A DNA stretch of 13,320 bases, from assembly GCA_947632315.1 (NCBI GenBank), contig CANROV010000041.1:1-13320 (forward strand), read 5' to 3'. Under the pieces are notes generated by a model. The model worked only from the letters and a program-made list of their open reading frames with translations, did not search any database and was not told the origin of the DNA. The stretch is from Candidatus Gastranaerophilales bacterium (lineage in GTDB: Bacteria; Cyanobacteriota; Vampirovibrionia; Gastranaerophilales; Gastranaerophilaceae). The translations under genes were made by a program, and so were the position numbers. This document shows positions 11,041 through 13,320 of this stretch, one piece after another. Within the stretch, counting starts at the first letter, position 1. Each line of letters begins with the position of its first letter.

Positions 11041-12793
11041 ATTTAATATCTTTATATGAACCTTTGAATTTATCTGAGTAAGATGTATGCAGTAAATGGT
11101 GTGCAATCTCACTGCCGGGTTTACCGCCTAAACATTCCGCATATAATTTTTTTATGTCAGGATTTGTATGTGATTTTCTGTATTCAAGATTTTTATCTTC
11201 TGTATATAAGCCTTGAGCTCTTTTTTCTTTAATATGAGAATCAAGACAGCTTGTAGGCTGACCGCCTCCGTTTACACAGCCTCCCGGGCATGCCATAACT
11301 TCCATTATATGGAAATCAGCTTTTCCTTCTTTTAGCTCTTTTAAAGATTTTTCAGCTTCTTTTAGTGTTGATACAACTCTTACCTTAACTTGTTTACCTT
11401 TTATATCTATAATTGTATCTTTAGTCCTTGAATTAGCGTCAACGCCTCTTAAAGGAGTAATATCAACGTTAGATAATTCTTCACCCGTTACATAGTAATA
11501 TGCGGTTCTTACAGCTGCCTCTGCAACTCCGCCTGAAGCTCCGAAGATTGTTCCTGCCCCTGAATATTGACCAAACGGTGAATTTGCCTGCTCATCTTTT
11601 AAAGCTTTAAAGTTAATTCCTGCCGCTTTAATCATCTTTGCAAATTCTTGTGTTGTTAAAACATAATCCGTTTCACCATACAATTGTTCTCTTATTGCTT
11701 CATATTTTTTAGCTGTACAAGGCATAATTGATACTACAACAATATTTTCTTTAGTGTAGCCTTCATAATATTTGGGAAGGAATTCTTTCATAACGGGGGA
11801 AAGCATTCCTTGAGGTGATTTACAACTTGATAAATGAGGTATTAATTCGGGGTACTGTGTTTCAACGTATCTTACCCACGCAGGACAGCAAGAGGTAAAC
11901 ATAGGAAGAACTCCGCCTTTTGTTAATCTTTCAACAAACTCATTTGCTTCCTCCGTTATTGTTAAATCAGCAGAAAAGTTTGTATCAAATATTAAGTCAA
12001 AACCTAATCTTCTTGCAGCTGCATAAATTTTACCGATTGTGTTTTCACCCGGCTCAAGATTAAATTCTTCACCTAATGCAACTCTGACAGATGGTGCAAT
12101 TTGAACAACAACCTTCTTTTCAGGATTGTTAATCTGTTTCCAAACTTCATCTATTGATGATTTTATTGAAATAGCACCTGTAGGGCATACTGCCTGGCAT
12201 TGTCCGCAGAATACACAGTCAACTTGAGATAAATATCTTCCGTTCATTGGTTCAACTTTTGTATTTGAACCTCTGTTTACAAATCCGAGAACTCCGTGAC
12301 CTTGAAATTCACTGCATGCTCTTACACAAGCTCCGCATAATATACATTTTGATTCATCACGTATCAGTGACGGATTATAATTATCAATAGGAATATAATC
12401 TTTTTCTTCTAATTTTGGGAATCTTATTTCATCAATACCGTATTCCGCAGCATATTTTTGAAGTTCACAATTTCCTGATTTATTGCAGGTTAAACATTCT
12501 CTTTTATGATTTGCCAACAGTAATTCAAGAATCGTTTTTCTTATTTTACGAACCTTGTCAGAGTTAGTTTCAATTCTGATGCCTTCTCTGGGAGGCATTG
12601 TACAGGAAGCTTGAATATATTTGCCATCCTGTTCTATTATACACATTCTGCAAGCACCAAACTGAGTTAAATCAGGACGATGGCAAAATGTTGGTACATC
12701 AAATCCGTTGTTGCGGATTACTTCAAGTACTGTTTTTTCATTTGTATATTCAACTTCAACGTTGTTTATAAATAATGTCTTTTTATCGCTCAT
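11039..12793 (-). CDS. hydA: [FeFe] hydrogenase catalytic subunit (NAD-dependent, electron-bifurcating type)
   Basis: The 584-aa protein reduces protons to H2 (or oxidises H2) in the cytoplasm. Domains in order: a [2Fe-2S] domain (C37, C48, C51, C64); a His-Cys [4Fe-4S] site (H96, C100, C103, C109); two [4Fe-4S] sites (C150/153/156/160 and C193/196/199/203); then the H-cluster domain. The H-cluster motifs are TSCCPAW (301-307; C302 proton transfer, C303 ligand), MPCTAKK (357-363; C359) and EVMACPGGCVNGGGQP (498-513; C502, C506), all intact. Next to a HydB-type flavin subunit this matches the group A3 hydrogenases, which use ferredoxin and NADH together. It is shorter than the Thermotoga subunit because it lacks the extra C-terminal [2Fe-2S] domain. 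The start at 12793 has AAGGA eight bases upstream and lies 14 bases after the hydB stop. Confidence 0.97.
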   Translation of the reverse strand: MSDKKTLFINNVEVEYTNEKTVLEVIRNNGFDVPTFCHRPDLTQFGACRMCIIEQDGKYIQASCTMPPREGIRIETNSDKVRKIRKTILELLLANHKRECLTCNKSGNCELQKYAAEYGIDEIRFPKLEEKDYIPIDNYNPSLIRDESKCILCGACVRACSEFQGHGVLGFVNRGSNTKVEPMNGRYLSQVDCVFCGQCQAVCPTGAISIKSSIDEVWKQINNPEKKVVVQIAPSVRVALGEEFNLEPGENTIGKIYAAARRLGFDLIFDTNFSADLTITEEANEFVERLTKGGVLPMFTSCCPAWVRYVETQYPELIPHLSSCKSPQGMLSPVMKEFLPKYYEGYTKENIVVVSIMPCTAKKYEAIREQLYGETDYVLTTQEFAKMIKAAGINFKALKDEQANSPFGQYSGAGTIFGASGGVAEAAVRTAYYYVTGEELSNVDITPLRGVDANSRTKDTIIDIKGKQVKVRVVSTLKEAEKSLKELKEGKADFHIMEVMACPGGCVNGGGQPTSCLDSHIKEKRAQGLYTEDKNLEYRKSHTNPDIKKLYAECLGGKPGSEIAHHLLHTSYSDKFKGSYKDIK

Positions 12794-12807
12794 TTTCTTA
12801 TCCTTAC

Positions 12808-13320
12808 CTATTTTGTTACTATTGCTTTAAACGGACAATTGTCTTTGCAGGCTCCGCATTTAATACATTTATCCTGATTGATTTTATGCGGTTCTTTAAT
12901 TGTACCTTCAATAGCGTTGACAGGACAATTTCTTGCACATTTTGTACAGCCTTTACATTTATCTGCTTCAATTTCATAGTGCTTTAATGCAGTACAAACG
13001 CCTGCAGGGCATTTTTTGTCTTTAATATGAGCAATATATTCATCTCTAAAATATTTTAATGTTGATAAAACCGGGTTAGGTGCTGATTTACCAAGTCCGC
13101 ATAGTGAACCGACTTTTATTACCTGTCCCAGTTCTTCCAGCATATCAAGGTCTTCCATTTTTCCTTGACCTTTAACTATTCTTTCTAATATAGCTAACAT
13201 CTGTTTTGTACCTTCACGGCAAGGAGTACATTTTCCGCAGCTTTCATGCTGAGTAAAGTTCATAAAGAATCTTGCAACTTCAACTATGCAGGTATCTTCA
13301 TTCATAACAACAAGACCGCC
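12808..13320 (-). CDS. hydB: Hydrogenase NADH-binding subunit, C-terminal part (partial, runs off the window)
   Basis: The last 170 residues are visible; the frame stays open to base 13320, so the start lies beyond the window and the ATG at 13305 is internal (preceded by GGLVV in frame). The NuoF-like part shows HESCGKCTPCREGT and a later SLCGLG, together the four-cysteine ligand set of a [4Fe-4S] cluster (N3-type). It is followed by a ferredoxin domain with two CX2CX2CX3C motifs, CKGCTKCARNCP and CIKCGACKDNCP, for two more [4Fe-4S] clusters. This NuoF-plus-diferredoxin arrangement is typical of HydB/HndC of electron-bifurcating [FeFe] hydrogenases and NADP-reducing relatives. The FMN and NADH sites are outside the window. 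A [2Fe-2S] HydC partner would be expected further upstream. Confidence 0.93.
   Translation of the reverse strand, partial: GGLVVMNEDTCIVEVARFFMNFTQHESCGKCTPCREGTKQMLAILERIVKGQGKMEDLDMLEELGQVIKVGSLCGLGKSAPNPVLSTLKYFRDEYIAHIKDKKCPAGVCTALKHYEIEADKCKGCTKCARNCPVNAIEGTIKEPHKINQDKCIKCGACKDNCPFKAIVTK

Noticed and set aside
12775..12987. Plus-strand ORF opposite the hydB/hydA junction
   Set aside because: Antisense to cysteine-motif coding sequence and without a ribosome site.
1..13320. CRISPR array, tRNA/rRNA genes, insertion sequences or prophage
   Set aside because: No spaced direct repeats, cloverleaf-like sequences, terminal inverted repeats or transposase/integrase motifs were found on either strand.

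Overview
ORGANISM. The window is AT-rich with tightly packed, short-spaced genes and the enzymes of a strict anaerobe: the tail of pyruvate:ferredoxin oxidoreductase, a small [4Fe-4S] ferredoxin, and a trimeric-type [FeFe] hydrogenase (HydA plus the end of HydB). My best guess is a gut-associated fermenter of the Gastranaerophilales (non-photosynthetic Cyanobacteria/Vampirovibrionia). This rests on overall gene style and an unplaced membrane protein (8504-9856), so it is inference; a low-GC Firmicute or another uncultured gut lineage is not excluded.

LAYOUT. 1-192: end of a PFOR gene and its terminator (+). 198-1353 (+): a promoter, a 40-codon ORF carrying a run of ten C, and a radical SAM gene starting two bases after that ORF stops. 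1395-4584 (-): an EF-hand protein, a ferredoxin with its own promoter and terminator, then nadA-mnmA as a translationally coupled pair. 4724-6850 (+): a very AT-rich multi-pass membrane protein with C-terminal TPR repeats, probably a GT-C type glycosyltransferase. 6875-8053 (-): phosphopentomutase. 8054-8503: about 450 bases without a recognised gene but with a terminator, a possible micro-ORF and a promoter/hairpin pair. 8504-10069 (-): a lineage-type membrane protein preceded by a promoter, a Met-rich 28-codon ORF and a terminator, arranged like an attenuator. 10073-13320 (-): a Na+/Ca2+ exchanger family protein behind the hydB-hydA hydrogenase genes.

HOW IT WORKS TOGETHER. PFOR makes reduced ferredoxin from pyruvate. 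The HydABC-type hydrogenase would use ferredoxin and NADH together to release H2 (electron bifurcation/confurcation). The small ferredoxin at 2329-2505 is a candidate carrier. The radical SAM protein and the GT-C-like protein look like cell-surface glycan functions scattered among housekeeping genes.

MOST UNUSUAL POINTS. First, the C10 tract inside a well-signalled upstream ORF that ends at the start codon of the radical SAM gene, which would make an ON/OFF translational-coupling switch. Second, the Met-rich leader peptide plus terminator before the 450-aa membrane protein. Third, an MnmA that lacks the usual third active-site cysteine. No tRNA, rRNA, CRISPR array, transposase or phage gene was seen.
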